A DNA stretch of 64,000 bases from OMIW01 sp044235645 (GTDB lineage: Bacteria; Bdellovibrionota_C; UBA2361; OMIW01), in the NCBI GenBank assembly GCA_044235645.1, contig JBIIHQ010000007.1, positions 1 through 64,000 on the forward strand, in the 5' to 3' direction. Below, piece after piece: positions 18,598-28,552 of this stretch (positions are counted from its first letter, which is position 1; each line of letters begins with the position of its first letter). Position numbers and translations under genes: made by a program. The notes below the pieces were generated by a model. The model was given only the letters and a program-made list of their open reading frames with translations, searched no databases and was not told the origin of the DNA.

Positions 18598-19439
18598 CTT
18601 GCGTGAGTCGGTATGGGAGAAAAAAGCGGTACGCCTTGGTTCGCTCCATGTCCGGTTTTCTCCGGATCAGTCGACCTCTCATGTTCACGCCGGCTGATGA
18701 ACATATTAAGCCTAAGGCCGTCAGGCACGGGAGGAGCCAGCCCAGGATTCCGATCAATAGCTGCCAAGATATCAGAGATATGTTCTGCCAGCCCTCGCCC
18801 CGAGATAATTCCAACAGGACCTATCTTTCCCCGAAATGAAGATGTCGAAGTCGCTGAGCCTATTATGATCGGCTTTGTGGACTGAGGGGGGGGCGCGGAG
18901 ACGAGATGCCCTCCAAGTTCGCTCACCTTTTGCCCTCCCTCGTCGTCGCGAACGAGAGAGTGAAGGCCCAAAAATTTTCCGGACCGATAGCTGAGAGCAA
19001 GAAGTGTCCAGCGATGTGGTGATACCCCTACTTCTGGAAACGGATACCACCCTCCCCGGGCCGAAGCGTCCTTCCAGTACACTTCTGGCCGAATACCTCC
19101 CCCCGACCGAGAAAGTGCAATTGCAAAGCCCTGACGATCGGGAGAGGTCTCGTCAAACTTCATTGCCGCGATTGCCCTCACTGAGTCGGTGGGCGTTCGG
19201 GACAGCTTTACCCAAAGGAAGAAGAGAAAGTCTTCAGACGGAGTTGGATTACGTTCTTCACTTGAGGGCACCGTCCAGCGATGAGCACTTCCACCCACTG
19301 CCACAACGACCGGCACCTTGGCTCGCCGGTCCTGATTTGCTTCGTTTGTTTTCGAACTGGTGCACCCGGGCCAAAGCACACCCAAAAACAAAAGTGCTGC
19401 CAACCGAATTTTAAGTGCCTCCAAGCTCAGCTGACACAT
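18594..19439 (-). CDS. Lipoprotein with LamG-like domain
   Basis: A 281-aa predicted lipoprotein: a basic start, a hydrophobic run and a lipobox-like LWPGC at about residues 22-26. The middle (about 70-230) is beta-rich with the W-x-L-L-A-L-S-Y and GKIGPV..I segments expected of a concanavalin/LamG fold, which binds glycans or proteins. It lies 3 bases after rplI and overlaps the start of ispH, an odd place for a surface lipoprotein; it is presumably driven by the ribosomal promoter. Function unknown. Confidence 0.65.
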   Translation of the reverse strand: MCQLSLEALKIRLAALLFLGVLWPGCTSSKTNEANQDRRAKVPVVVAVGGSAHRWTVPSSEERNPTPSEDFLFFLWVKLSRTPTDSVRAIAAMKFDETSPDRQGFAIALSRSGGGIRPEVYWKDASARGGWYPFPEVGVSPHRWTLLALSYRSGKFLGLHSLVRDDEGGQKVSELGGHLVSAPPPQSTKPIIIGSATSTSSFRGKIGPVGIISGRGLAEHISDILAAIDRNPGLAPPVPDGLRLNMFISRREHERSTDPEKTGHGANQGVPLFSPIPTHAR

Positions 19440-19442
19440 TCA

Positions 19443-19970
19443 TCAATCATCAGATGATGCCTCTGACGATCCCCGAGCAGCCTCAGCAAGCTCTTCCTCT
19501 CGCTTCTTCGAGAGCGCCTTTGCAGCTGCGTCTGAGATGACGGAAACGGTGATCGGAACTGCTATTTCAGAATGAAGCTTTACCTGGATTCGATAATCAC
19601 CGGCCATTCGGATTGGCTCACTCAATTTGATCTGCCGACGATCGACTGTGAAGCCGCGCGCTGCCAGAGCCTCCTCGATATCCCGAGCTGTGATTGAGCC
19701 AAAACTCTTACCAGATTCTCCAAACTTGAGAGAAAACTCAAGAACTATACCAGCAATATTCCCGCCGAATTTTTCAGCATCTGCTCGCTTCCGGGCCTTG
19801 ATCGCGTGAATGTGAGCCATGCGATGCGCAAGTACCCGTGCACTGGAGGAGGCGATCTCCACTGCTATCCCGCGAGGAATGAGGAAATTTCGGGCGAAGC
19901 CCCGTTTCACCGTTACCGTGTCCCCTACGTACCCGAGTGAGGGATAATCTTCTGAGAGTATTACTTGCAT
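19443..19970 (-). CDS. rplI: 50S ribosomal protein bL9
   Basis: A 175-aa L9. The N-terminal rRNA-binding domain MQVILSEDYPSLGYVGDTV, followed by VKRGFARNFLIPRGIAV, is diagnostic; the long helix and C-terminal domain follow. The last 25 residues are an acidic, Ala/Ser-rich tail beyond the usual length of about 150. The ATG at 19970 is preceded by AAGGAG, which settles the start over upstream codons. It follows rpsF with a 161-base gap that is too short to hold rpsR, which normally lies here. Confidence 0.96.
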   Translation of the reverse strand: MQVILSEDYPSLGYVGDTVTVKRGFARNFLIPRGIAVEIASSSARVLAHRMAHIHAIKARKRADAEKFGGNIAGIVLEFSLKFGESGKSFGSITARDIEEALAARGFTVDRRQIKLSEPIRMAGDYRIQVKLHSEIAVPITVSVISDAAAKALSKKREEELAEAARGSSEASSDD

Positions 19971-20131
19971 GATGCACTCCTTACTGATTGGTGGTGGCTT
20001 ACTTCGCTCTCGCGCCAACCCCGCCTGTATTTTAATCGCTTCTCGGCAATGACCATCTATAAGGCTCGCTGAGACTCTTCACTATTGACCCTTTCAGCGC
20101 AGAGCCACTGAAGGGACTATGCCCATTATTC

Positions 20132-20506
20132 CTACTCGTCTTCTGAAAAATCATCCTCGCCGTCATCAGTCAGCGGCCCTGAATGACGTTTTGGGTTTCC
20201 CTGGAATTTTCGGGCTCGCTCACTCAATTTATGAATCTGAAATTTTGCTACCCGCTCCATTAACCGAAGAGAAAGAACAATCTGTGTAAGCTGTTCGGCT
20301 ACCGGTAGGTCAAATGAAAACACGGTGTAGGTCCCCGTCTTGCTCCCCTTGACTGAGTAGGCGATATCCTTCTTGCCCCAACTTGCCACCGAAGTCGTGG
20401 TTCCTCCTCGGGAAGTGATAAGCGACTGGATCCGCGCTGACTCGTCCTTGATGAGATCATCGCCTAATGCTCCTGGAAAGACTACCACCGCTTCATACTT
20501 ATTCAT
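20132..20506 (-). CDS. rpsF: 30S ribosomal protein bS6
   Basis: A 124-aa S6: NKYEAVVVFPG at the start, WGKKDIAYSVKGSKTGTY and the C-terminal LRLMERVAKFQIHKL, all in the expected places. The tail ends in an acidic stretch (DDGEDDFSEDE) as in many S6 proteins that are substrates for glutamate addition, though no RimK is in view. In most bacteria the operon reads rpsF-(ssb)-rpsR-rplI; here rpsR is missing and ssb lies 38 kb away at 58707. Confidence 0.95.
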   Translation of the reverse strand: MNKYEAVVVFPGALGDDLIKDESARIQSLITSRGGTTTSVASWGKKDIAYSVKGSKTGTYTVFSFDLPVAEQLTQIVLSLRLMERVAKFQIHKLSERARKFQGNPKRHSGPLTDDGEDDFSEDE

Positions 20507-20684
20507 TTGTTACCCCTGTCGCTCAATTAACCAGATATCGAATATCCGCCTAACACCTTAATTACCACAGCAAATCCGCTTCTCGCGAATCCGCCTACCA
20601 AACCCGACATTTGTTACCGGGAGGGTATCTCTTCGTTAATACCCGTCTCACCGATGCCCAGTCCGCTCTGAATCCTCAAAGATT

Positions 20685-21281
20685 TTAGCTCTCCTTCTTT
20701 AGACCCCGAGCTCCAAGCCTCCCGCTCGCTCGCTGTTGCGCCTTTTGAAGGCCACCCCGCACAAACTCCTCTATCACCTCAGCTGCATTCTCGATGACCT
20801 CAGAGAGGTTCGTGGCCTCCGCCGCTCCGAACGCCCCAAGAACCCAATCTGCAACTGCCATGTCGGGGTGGGACGGCCTCCCGATACCAACCCTTACTCG
20901 ACAGTAACCAGGGCCACCAAGGTGTTGGGTAATTGACTTCAGGCCGTTGTGCCCTGCATCTCCCCCTCCAACTTTTACCCGAATCGCGCCGAAAGGGATG
21001 TCAAGCTCGTCGTGAACCACGATGACATGGCTGAGGGGGATACGATGAAAATGCGCTATCCGCCTGACCGCCTCCCCGCTGCGATTCATAAAGGTGGTGG
21101 GCTTCACCAGGAGCGCTTCCTCCCCATTGAGCCTACATCGCCCCAACTCAGAATCCCGCTCATTCCGCCATCCAGACACCCCCGATCGGCGTACAATCTC
21201 GTCGACTACCAGGAAACCAGCGTTATGGCGAGTATTTCTATATTGCTGACCGGGGTTTCCGAGACCTACGACGAGAAACAT
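20685..21281 (-). CDS. pth: Peptidyl-tRNA hydrolase
   Basis: A 198-aa Pth, which recycles peptidyl-tRNAs dropped from ribosomes. GLGNPGQQYRNTRHNAGF holds the catalytic His; FMNRSGEAV, VVHDELDIPFG with the essential Asp, and GHNGLKSI follow in order. Length is typical. It lies 36 bases after the L25 gene, the same pairing seen in many delta-type proteobacteria and Firmicutes, so the two are likely cotranscribed. Confidence 0.96.
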   Translation of the reverse strand: MFLVVGLGNPGQQYRNTRHNAGFLVVDEIVRRSGVSGWRNERDSELGRCRLNGEEALLVKPTTFMNRSGEAVRRIAHFHRIPLSHVIVVHDELDIPFGAIRVKVGGGDAGHNGLKSITQHLGGPGYCRVRVGIGRPSHPDMAVADWVLGAFGAAEATNLSEVIENAAEVIEEFVRGGLQKAQQRASGRLGARGLKKES

Positions 21282-21317
21282 ATGGTGCCCCCGTAGTCAG
21301 TCGCCCCCCCCAAGCTT

Positions 21318-22004
21318 TTATTTACCTCCCTTCCCAGATTTAGCAGGAGCTGCTGCCTTCGCGGGAGCTGCCGCACCCTTTGCAGAAGCCCCTCCCTTTG
21401 CCGGAGCTGCCGAAGCGGGTGCTTCTGCTGCAGCTTCTGCCGCCCCTGCCGAGACTACCGTCACGATGGTTTCTTCGGGATCATCCCCCAACTTCACCCC
21501 TTCTCCGAGAGAAAGGTCACGAGCATGAATGCTCTGACCAAGCCCGAGCTGACTGACATCAACGAGAATTTCAGCTGGAATACTCTTGGGAAGACACGAG
21601 ACGGTTACCTCGTGCACAAGAAGCGACAGAATCCCCTTATCAATCTTCACCCCCGGGGCTTCCCCGACAATTCGCACCGGAACTGCGAGCGAGACCTCTT
21701 CATCTTCACGCATCGCCTGAAGATCCACGTGGAGCACCTGGCCTTTGACTGAATCTCTCGCTATGTGACGGACAAGCGCTGGCCGTCCGTTAATTCTTGG
21801 ACTTTCGCTCTTGAGGGTAAACACCTGGCTCGGCTTCGCTTGCTTGGCGAGGTAAGTAAATTCTTTGAGCCCCAAAGCCACTGCAACCGACTCCTCTCCA
21901 CGGTGGTAGATTACCCCAGGCACCTCCCCTTGCCGTCGCAGGGCGCGACAGGCCCGTGATCCCGAATCCGACCGCTCTTGTACTGACAACGTAAAATCAG
22001 CCAC
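21318..22004 (-). CDS. rplY: 50S ribosomal protein bL25, CTC type
   Basis: A 228-aa L25 of the general stress (Ctc/TL5) form: 5S rRNA-binding domain (about 1-95) with RACRALRRQGEVPGVIYHRGEE and the HVDLQAM motif, then a C-terminal beta domain (about 100-185). The last 40 residues are an Ala/Pro/Lys-rich low-complexity tail. The start codon is GTG at 22004, with a GGG-rich ribosome site just upstream. It is first in a probable rplY-pth unit. Confidence 0.95.
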   Translation of the reverse strand: MADFTLSVQERSDSGSRACRALRRQGEVPGVIYHRGEESVAVALGLKEFTYLAKQAKPSQVFTLKSESPRINGRPALVRHIARDSVKGQVLHVDLQAMREDEEVSLAVPVRIVGEAPGVKIDKGILSLLVHEVTVSCLPKSIPAEILVDVSQLGLGQSIHARDLSLGEGVKLGDDPEETIVTVVSAGAAEAAAEAPASAAPAKGGASAKGAAAPAKAAAPAKSGKGGK

Positions 22005-22369
22005 CTTACCCTCTTATACAAAGAAATCAATACCTTACTTTCCGACTTTCCGCTTATTCGAATGCCCGTTCCAGCGACCAGACCTGTGCAGCCCAGCTAT
22101 GCTTCTCGGGGCGAGATGCGGACCCTTTCGATTGGATTCTCCTCGGCCGTGCCGGCACATTCGGGTCATTACCGTGCCCGATACCACCTTCCCTACCGAT
22201 GAATACCAACGTCATACCATTCGGCACCATCGGACCCTATCCGGACCCCGATGATATCTATTTCAACGAAAGTTTCAAGTGGTTTGGGCCTATAAATTAA
22301 CGGCAAACGGTTCATAGCCGAGGGTATTTCTCCCTCGAATCACCCGATATCATGAAAAAAACAGTCACC
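22005..22369. other. Intergenic region between prs and rplY
   Basis: A 365-base gap between two minus-strand genes. No frame looks coding. The rplY promoter should lie near its left end, but the boxes are weak; a TATAAG-like hexamer lies about 10 bases before the GTG. No terminator hairpin for prs was recognised. Confidence 0.5.
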
Positions 22370-23323
22370 CTACTCGCATAGGCTGCTCACTGAATCATCT
22401 CCATGAATCCTCCGAATCGCCTCCGCAAAGAGGGGGGCAATCGAAAGAATCGCTATCTTAGAACCCTGAGCTATCCGCTCCTCCGCTAGGGGAATCGAAT
22501 CGGTAATCACTACTCGCTCAAGGGGGGACGCTTCGATGCGCTCCACTGCCTCCCCCGACAACACTCCGTGGGTCGCCACTGCGAGTACCCGGTTGGCTCC
22601 CGCCGCAACGAGGGTAGCGGCCGCCTTGCAGAGGGTAGATGCCGTATCGATCATGTCATCAACGATCACACAAGTCCTTCCCTGCACGTCCCCCACCACT
22701 TTCATTTCAGCAACGTGATTCGGTCGAGTCCGCCTCTTGTCGATGATCGCCATCGGCGTATTGTCGAGCCGTGTTGCAAAGATACGGGCTCGCTCAACTC
22801 CTCCCGCATCCGGCGATACGACCGTCAACTCATCGGCACCACCATAATTCGATCTTATGAAGGGGCAAAGAATCGGAAATGCGTTCAGGTTATCGACGGG
22901 AATATTAAAAAACCCCATTATCTGCCCCGCGTGCAAATCCGCCGTCAAAATGCGAGAAGCTCCCGCGACCGTCAGGAGATCTGCGACGAGCTTAGCAGTA
23001 ATAGGAACACGTGGCTTGACCTTTCGATCCTGTCGCGCGTAGCCAAAGTATGGCATTACCGCGGTCACTCGGGCTGCTGAGGCCCGCTTGAGCGCATCAA
23101 GGGTGATAAGTAACTCCATGAGGAATTCGTTGCAGGGCATGCACGTGCTCTGAATGATAAACACGTCTCTTCCACGAACGTTATCCTTAATATCAACATT
23201 CAGCTCCCCATCACTGAAGGGAACCACCTCGAGCCCACCCAGCGCCATCCCGAGGGACTCGCCGATCGCGCGCCCAAACGCCGGGTTTGACCGCCCTGAA
23301 AAAATTATGAGTTTGCGCGACAC
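22370..23323 (-). CDS. prs: Ribose-phosphate pyrophosphokinase
   Basis: A 317-aa PRPP synthetase that makes PRPP from ribose 5-phosphate and ATP. Visible motifs: FSGRSNPAFG at the start, DGELNVDIKDNVRG, the pyrophosphate/ATP loop YFGYARQDRK, the metal-binding TADLHAGQIMGFF, SPDAGGVERA, and the PRPP loop CVIVDDMIDTAST. The GTG at 23323 with GGA 5 bases upstream gives the standard family length; extending to the next start at 23422 would add 33 unconserved residues. tRNA-Gln lies about 150 bases upstream on the same strand, as in many delta-type genomes. Confidence 0.95.
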   Translation of the reverse strand: MSRKLIIFSGRSNPAFGRAIGESLGMALGGLEVVPFSDGELNVDIKDNVRGRDVFIIQSTCMPCNEFLMELLITLDALKRASAARVTAVMPYFGYARQDRKVKPRVPITAKLVADLLTVAGASRILTADLHAGQIMGFFNIPVDNLNAFPILCPFIRSNYGGADELTVVSPDAGGVERARIFATRLDNTPMAIIDKRRTRPNHVAEMKVVGDVQGRTCVIVDDMIDTASTLCKAAATLVAAGANRVLAVATHGVLSGEAVERIEASPLERVVITDSIPLAEERIAQGSKIAILSIAPLFAEAIRRIHGDDSVSSLCE

Positions 23324-23474
23324 CGGATTCCTATCGAGAATGAAGGACGGTCTTTGGGAGATCCCCGAACGAATTAACAACCTTTTGCAGCCGAATCCAG
23401 CCGAGCCCTCTCGCTCAGCCACGACGACCTGCCCCCCACTACCCTGAGGCTACTAACGCGAGGGGATAATAAAA

Positions 23475-23546
23475 TTGGCGGGGCAGGATTCGAACCTGCG
23501 CATGCCGGGATCAAAACCCGGTGCCTTACCACTTGGCGACCCGCCA
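23475..23546 (-). tRNA. tRNA-Gln (anticodon TTG)
   Basis: A 72-base cloverleaf on the minus strand. The acceptor stem TGGCGGG/CCCGCCA pairs fully, the D-arm is CGCCAAGTGGTAAGGCA, the anticodon arm CCGGG-TTTTGAT-CCCGG has a TTG anticodon reading CAA, and the T-arm has GCAGG-TTCGAAT-CCTGC. The discriminator is A and CCA is not encoded. No CAG-reading tRNA-Gln is nearby. Confidence 0.97.
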
Positions 23547-23893
23547 GCACAGCAGCTCGAGGCCCGAGAGCTATTGCCACCGAAGTTATAATCCAAGTAC
23601 CCGGTGTCATACAAGATCTCGAGCTGAAAATAACCGCCCCTGAAACTTTCTCAATACCAGCTCTCGATGTCTTATCTTGGACACAATACACCACTCCTAA
23701 TTCCCACCCCGTGAAATGGTCCTTCTTCCACCCTACCGTTTTACCTTGTTCTATCGTAGCGTGGGGTTGATGGGCTCCTCCCGAGACAACTAATTCGGAT
23801 TGGATTAGTATCGCGGGCCGTGGCTCCCCTCTTAGTAGTGCTGTTTTTTTCTCGACATAATCGAACTAATCCTCAACTTCTCTTGAGGTATCC
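23547..23893. other. Intergenic region upstream of gltB
   Basis: A 347-base gap between divergent tRNA-Gln and gltB. No gene is seen. It must hold both promoters. A GAGG ribosome site lies 5 bases before the gltB ATG, in a short pyrimidine-rich leader. Clear -35/-10 pairs were not found. Confidence 0.5.
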
Positions 23894-26800
23894 ATGAACG
23901 AGTACCCCTCCCCCCTGCCTTCGGAGCAGTCCGCTTGCGCCCATCAAGGTGCCCTCCGCCACTCAATTGATTCTCCTGTCCCCTTCAGCCCCTCACCCCA
24001 ACGGCTTGAGGAACGTTCGGCGTGCGGAGTTGGCTTTATAGTTGACCGCTCGGGACGTCGAACTCATGAAGTGCTTTCCGAAGCACTCGAGGCTTTGAGC
24101 CGCGTTGAACACAGAGGCGCATGCGGTGCCGATGGTATCACGGGCGATGGCTCGGGAATAATGACCGACATTCCGTTCGACCTTCTGGGATATGAGCGGG
24201 GAAACATCGCAGTAGCAACCCTCTTCATGCCTGCCGACCGGGCTCGTTCGCGGTTGGCTCTCCAAGTCTTTGAAGATACCTTCGCGTTTATGGGGCTCCG
24301 GATCGTTGAGTATCGCGATGTGCCGTGTGACGAGTCAGTGCTCGGAACCGATGCTCGCAGTCGGCTGCCGAGCATCAAACATGCGATTATCGAGCGCCCC
24401 TCACACTGTCGGACTGACGAGGCGTTCAACAAGCTTCTCTATATGGCGAAGCAAAGAACTCGAACCCGAGAACGAGGCTCGGGAATCATCCAGGAGTTTT
24501 TCTTCACCTCGCTCTCAACTACAACAATCGTCTACAAAGCGCTGACGAATGCGCGCGATCTTCCCCGATTCTACAAAGATCTCCAAAATCCCGCATTCAC
24601 CACCCGCTTTGCTCTTTTTCATCGCCGGTTCAGTACGAATACCCGAACCTCGTGGGACAAGGCGCAGCCGTTCCGCCTCATCGGGCACAACGGTGAAATC
24701 AACACGATCGCGGGAAACCGCGCGTGGGCTCTCTCACGGGAGCGTGCCCTTGGACTACCCCCTGATGAGCTCCTGACCCATGAGGGCATCAGCGATTCAG
24801 GAAGTCTCAACGAGATGGTTGAGGCGCTCAAATATCGAAGCAGCATCCCCCACATGGAGGATTTGCTCGCAATTTTAATGCCTCCTGCCGACCTGAAGAA
24901 CTTTTATTACCAATTCTGGGCTCGGGCACTGGAGCCGTGGGATGGACCTGCCCTTATCGCCTACTCCGATGGCGAGTCAATCGGCGCGCGGCTCGATAGA
25001 AATGGGTTCCGGCCGTGCCGGTGGGCGGTCACGGACGATTTCATCTATCTCGCGTCAGAGGCGGGAGCGTTTACGATCGATGAGTCAAAGATTCTTCAAA
25101 AGGGAATTCTGCGAGCAGGACGAGGATTTCGGGTGTGTCTCAACAACGGCTCCTATTCGCTCGATGACCCAAGCCAGTCACCAGATGTAAAAACAGCGGT
25201 TCTTGACCCCCGGCTCGAGACGCTACCCCCGGCAAAAGGAACGCCCCCACCCTTGAGTGAGTCAGCTTACAAACTCTTTGGTCACAATCAGGAGATATTC
25301 GACAAGATACTCGTCCCGATGATTCGGGAGGGGAAAGAGCCAATAGGATCAATGGGAGATACTGCTCGACTCGCTATTCTCTCAGATGAGGAGCGGCCCC
25401 TGTTCGATTATTTCTCGCACGATTTTGCGCAGGTAACGAATCCACCCCTCGATTACCTGAGAGAGCGAATGGTGACCGACCTTGCAACCTTTCTCGGACC
25501 TCGACCGAACATCTTTGCCCCAAAGGAGCTTATTCCTCCCCCTCAAGGAATACTTCTCCCCTCACCTCTGATGAGTCGGTCGATGCTCCAATCGCTCGCC
25601 GAGCTATATCCCAGTGCGGCCTCCATTTCCCTTCTTTTTTGCCTTGACCACGGCCAGGTAGGCTTGCGGACGGCCCTCACCCGTATTGCAACCGAAGCAG
25701 TTGCAGCGGTCCGGAAAGGGGCTGGTATTCTTATCCTGAGCGATGTGGGTGCTGATGCAAATCAGGCGCCGGTACCAAGTTTGCTGGGCTTACGAGCGGT
25801 CGTCAACGCGCTCAACACCCAGGGGATAAACCTCGCAACATCGATTATCGTTGAATCGGGCGAGGTCGTTGAGACTCACCACATTGCGATGCTTATCGGG
25901 TTTGGTGCAGCTGCGGTATGTCCTGCGCTGGCGCTCTCGTACGCCCGCAACTCGACGGTCGCCGAGTTGGCAGGAACCGACCCCGAGACAAACGAGCGAA
26001 AGCTCCTCCAAGCGTACGAGCACGGGCTTCTCAAGATAATGTCAAAGGCGGGGATCTCGGTGGTACGAAGCTACCAGGGGTCCGAGCTCTTCACACCGAT
26101 AGGGATAAGCCAACAGCTCCTTGATGAGTTTTTTCCCCGACTCCGGTCCCGCATCGGTGGGCTCACTCTCCCAATGATCGCAGAGCGGCTCGTAACCAGA
26201 GCTAATAGAGCGAGTGTCGACGATGGGCGCATGCTCTTCCCAAGCTCGTACCAGTACAAGGAACACACCAAGGGAGCAGCGGGAGAACGCCACTCGATGA
26301 CAAATCTCCGTTCGCGGCTTCTGCAACGGCTCATTCGCACAGCGGCACACGATGAGGGACAGGTTGAAGCGGCTCGCATCTATCGGGAGTACCTCGATGA
26401 GCTCACCAAAGATGTTCCAGTCACCGTGCGCCATCTCTTGCGTTCGCAAGTGGGGGACAATTCGATCCCGTTAGGTGAGGTTGAACCGCTTCGGGCGATT
26501 ACCGCCCGGTTCGGCTCGGGGGCGATGTCGTTCGGCGCAATCAGCGCAGAGGCCCAACGGGATATTTTCCTCGCGATGACCATCCTTGGTGGGCGGAGCA
26601 ACAGCGGTGAAGGGGGCGAAAATCCCTTTTATTTTATCGATGGGTCAACCGCCACCATTAAACAGATCGCCTCGGGGCGTTTTGGGGTTACCGCGGAGTA
26701 TCTCGTCTCTGCAGATGAATTTCAGATCAAGATAGCGCAGGGAGCTAAACCTGGCGAAGGTGGTCAGTTGATGGGGGTGAAGGTTGGTCGCGATATTGCG

Positions 26801-28552
26801 CGTGCCCGACATTCAGATGAACAGGTCGACCTGATATCTCCCCCGCCCCAGCACGATATTTACAGCATCGAAGATCTCAAGCAGCTGATCCACGACCTGA
26901 AATCTTTCCGCCCCGAGGCAAAGGTGAGTGTAAAACTCGTCGCTGGATCGGGCATCGGGACGATCGCCGTTGGGGTCGCAAAGGCGGGAGCTGAGATCAT
27001 CCACATCGCAGGCTGGGACGGAGGCACAGGAGCCTCTCCCCTCTCTTCGATGAAGCATGCGGGCCTCCCGTGGGAGATGGGGCTTGTCGAGGTACACTCG
27101 ACATTGGTCGAAAATAACCTTCGGGGTTTCGTGCGGCTTCGGGTCGATGGAGGCCTCCAGACGGGAGCGGATATCGTGACCGCTTCGCTTCTCGGTGCCG
27201 ATGAGTTTGATTTCGGAAAACTGCTCCTTGTCGCCGAAGGATGCGTGATGGCGCGGGTGTGCGAAAAGAACAAATGTCCCGCCGGTATCGCCACCCATGA
27301 TCCGAAGTTCAAAGCCAAATACTCCGGAACGGTGGACGGGATCGTTCGGTTAATGGATCACCTCGCTGAGGATGCGCGACATCACCTTGCCCGACTCGGC
27401 TTGCGCTCTCTGGAGGAGGCTTGTGGACGCTCCGATCTTCTCGAGGTCGATCCTCAATATGAACCGCTGTGCCACGAGCGCCACCTCGACCTCGGCGAGT
27501 TTCTCCGTTCACGTCCCGCCGGTGGCTTCCGCGGGCTGTCTTTGAATGTCCACGAGCTCTCCCCTCTCAATGAGCGCATAGTGCTTGATTGTCGCGGTAC
27601 TATCGAGGGTATTTCCCGGATGGGGACGTCAGGATCGGTGATTCAGCATTCCGTTCATCAACCCTCGGCATCCCATCGATGTGCGTACCCCATTACTACC
27701 GCCGATCGGTCCATCGGGGCTCCGTTGAGCGCTGCCATCGCTCGCAAGGTTCGCGACGCGCGGCTCGCGATCATCGCAGACAGCGATGGCGTTGCTGACA
27801 CATATGGGCAACAGCTGATCGTTTGGCCGCAGATCGATCTTCAGTTTACCGGAAGCGCCGGCCAAGGATTCGGTGTGTTCTTGACCGAGGGGATTACCCT
27901 CTCCCTCGCCGGGGAGGCAAACGATTCGGTTGGTAAGGGAATGTCCGGGGGCGCGATCATCATCAAACCTCCAGCGACAGCCCGCTACCGCCCCGAGCAC
28001 AACGTCATCATCGGCAACTGCGCCTTGTACGGTGCGACGGGCGGGGTGCTCTTTGCTCACGGAACCGCGGGCGATCGCTTTGCAGTCCGTAATAGCGGCG
28101 CAACCGCCGTCATCGAGGGAGCAGGCCTCCATCTCTGCGAGTATATGACTCGGGGCACCATCATCGTGCTCGGAGAAGTCTCGCACAACGTCGGTGCGGG
28201 AATGACCGGGGGAACTCTCTATCTGCTCGACGAATATGCCGACCGACTGAACCGCGAGTCAGTCACAACATCTCCCATTCGCCCAGGCGACGAGCAGGAG
28301 CTCCTAGATATCCTTCATCAGTACGCGAAAGCAACCGCAAGCGACCGCGTCCAGTGGATGCTCAGTGAGTGGCGCGTTTTCCGGCATCGGTTTTTGCGGA
28401 TAGTGCCAAATAGAACGGCTGAGGCTGAGCGAATGGATCGGGAGAGGGTGGCTGATGCGGAAGGCACCGTAACGGATGACGCCTTAATCGAGGAAGGGAC
28501 TGATCAGGGGGGTAGTCCCCTTCGGTCATCGATTCAGGTGGGTGCAATGTGA
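23894..28552 (+). CDS. gltB: Glutamate synthase large subunit
   Basis: A 1552-aa enzyme making glutamate from glutamine and 2-oxoglutarate. Order: a 43-residue propeptide, then the catalytic Cys at 44 in ACGVGF, opening the type II glutamine amidotransferase domain (to about 450); a central domain; the FMN synthase domain with FGSGAMSFGAIS, GEGGENPF, GEGGQLMG, GWDGGTGASPLSS and the 3Fe-4S motif CEKNKCPAGIATH; then the GXGXG beta-helix domain (about 1300-1500) with GMSGGAIII and GMTGGTLYLL. The last 60 residues are acidic and variable. Full length for the family. No gltD is present beside it, so the electron-donating small subunit must be elsewhere or replaced by ferredoxin. Confidence 0.97.
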   Translation: MNEYPSPLPSEQSACAHQGALRHSIDSPVPFSPSPQRLEERSACGVGFIVDRSGRRTHEVLSEALEALSRVEHRGACGADGITGDGSGIMTDIPFDLLGYERGNIAVATLFMPADRARSRLALQVFEDTFAFMGLRIVEYRDVPCDESVLGTDARSRLPSIKHAIIERPSHCRTDEAFNKLLYMAKQRTRTRERGSGIIQEFFFTSLSTTTIVYKALTNARDLPRFYKDLQNPAFTTRFALFHRRFSTNTRTSWDKAQPFRLIGHNGEINTIAGNRAWALSRERALGLPPDELLTHEGISDSGSLNEMVEALKYRSSIPHMEDLLAILMPPADLKNFYYQFWARALEPWDGPALIAYSDGESIGARLDRNGFRPCRWAVTDDFIYLASEAGAFTIDESKILQKGILRAGRGFRVCLNNGSYSLDDPSQSPDVKTAVLDPRLETLPPAKGTPPPLSESAYKLFGHNQEIFDKILVPMIREGKEPIGSMGDTARLAILSDEERPLFDYFSHDFAQVTNPPLDYLRERMVTDLATFLGPRPNIFAPKELIPPPQGILLPSPLMSRSMLQSLAELYPSAASISLLFCLDHGQVGLRTALTRIATEAVAAVRKGAGILILSDVGADANQAPVPSLLGLRAVVNALNTQGINLATSIIVESGEVVETHHIAMLIGFGAAAVCPALALSYARNSTVAELAGTDPETNERKLLQAYEHGLLKIMSKAGISVVRSYQGSELFTPIGISQQLLDEFFPRLRSRIGGLTLPMIAERLVTRANRASVDDGRMLFPSSYQYKEHTKGAAGERHSMTNLRSRLLQRLIRTAAHDEGQVEAARIYREYLDELTKDVPVTVRHLLRSQVGDNSIPLGEVEPLRAITARFGSGAMSFGAISAEAQRDIFLAMTILGGRSNSGEGGENPFYFIDGSTATIKQIASGRFGVTAEYLVSADEFQIKIAQGAKPGEGGQLMGVKVGRDIARARHSDEQVDLISPPPQHDIYSIEDLKQLIHDLKSFRPEAKVSVKLVAGSGIGTIAVGVAKAGAEIIHIAGWDGGTGASPLSSMKHAGLPWEMGLVEVHSTLVENNLRGFVRLRVDGGLQTGADIVTASLLGADEFDFGKLLLVAEGCVMARVCEKNKCPAGIATHDPKFKAKYSGTVDGIVRLMDHLAEDARHHLARLGLRSLEEACGRSDLLEVDPQYEPLCHERHLDLGEFLRSRPAGGFRGLSLNVHELSPLNERIVLDCRGTIEGISRMGTSGSVIQHSVHQPSASHRCAYPITTADRSIGAPLSAAIARKVRDARLAIIADSDGVADTYGQQLIVWPQIDLQFTGSAGQGFGVFLTEGITLSLAGEANDSVGKGMSGGAIIIKPPATARYRPEHNVIIGNCALYGATGGVLFAHGTAGDRFAVRNSGATAVIEGAGLHLCEYMTRGTIIVLGEVSHNVGAGMTGGTLYLLDEYADRLNRESVTTSPIRPGDEQELLDILHQYAKATASDRVQWMLSEWRVFRHRFLRIVPNRTAEAERMDRERVADAEGTVTDDALIEEGTDQGGSPLRSSIQVGAM

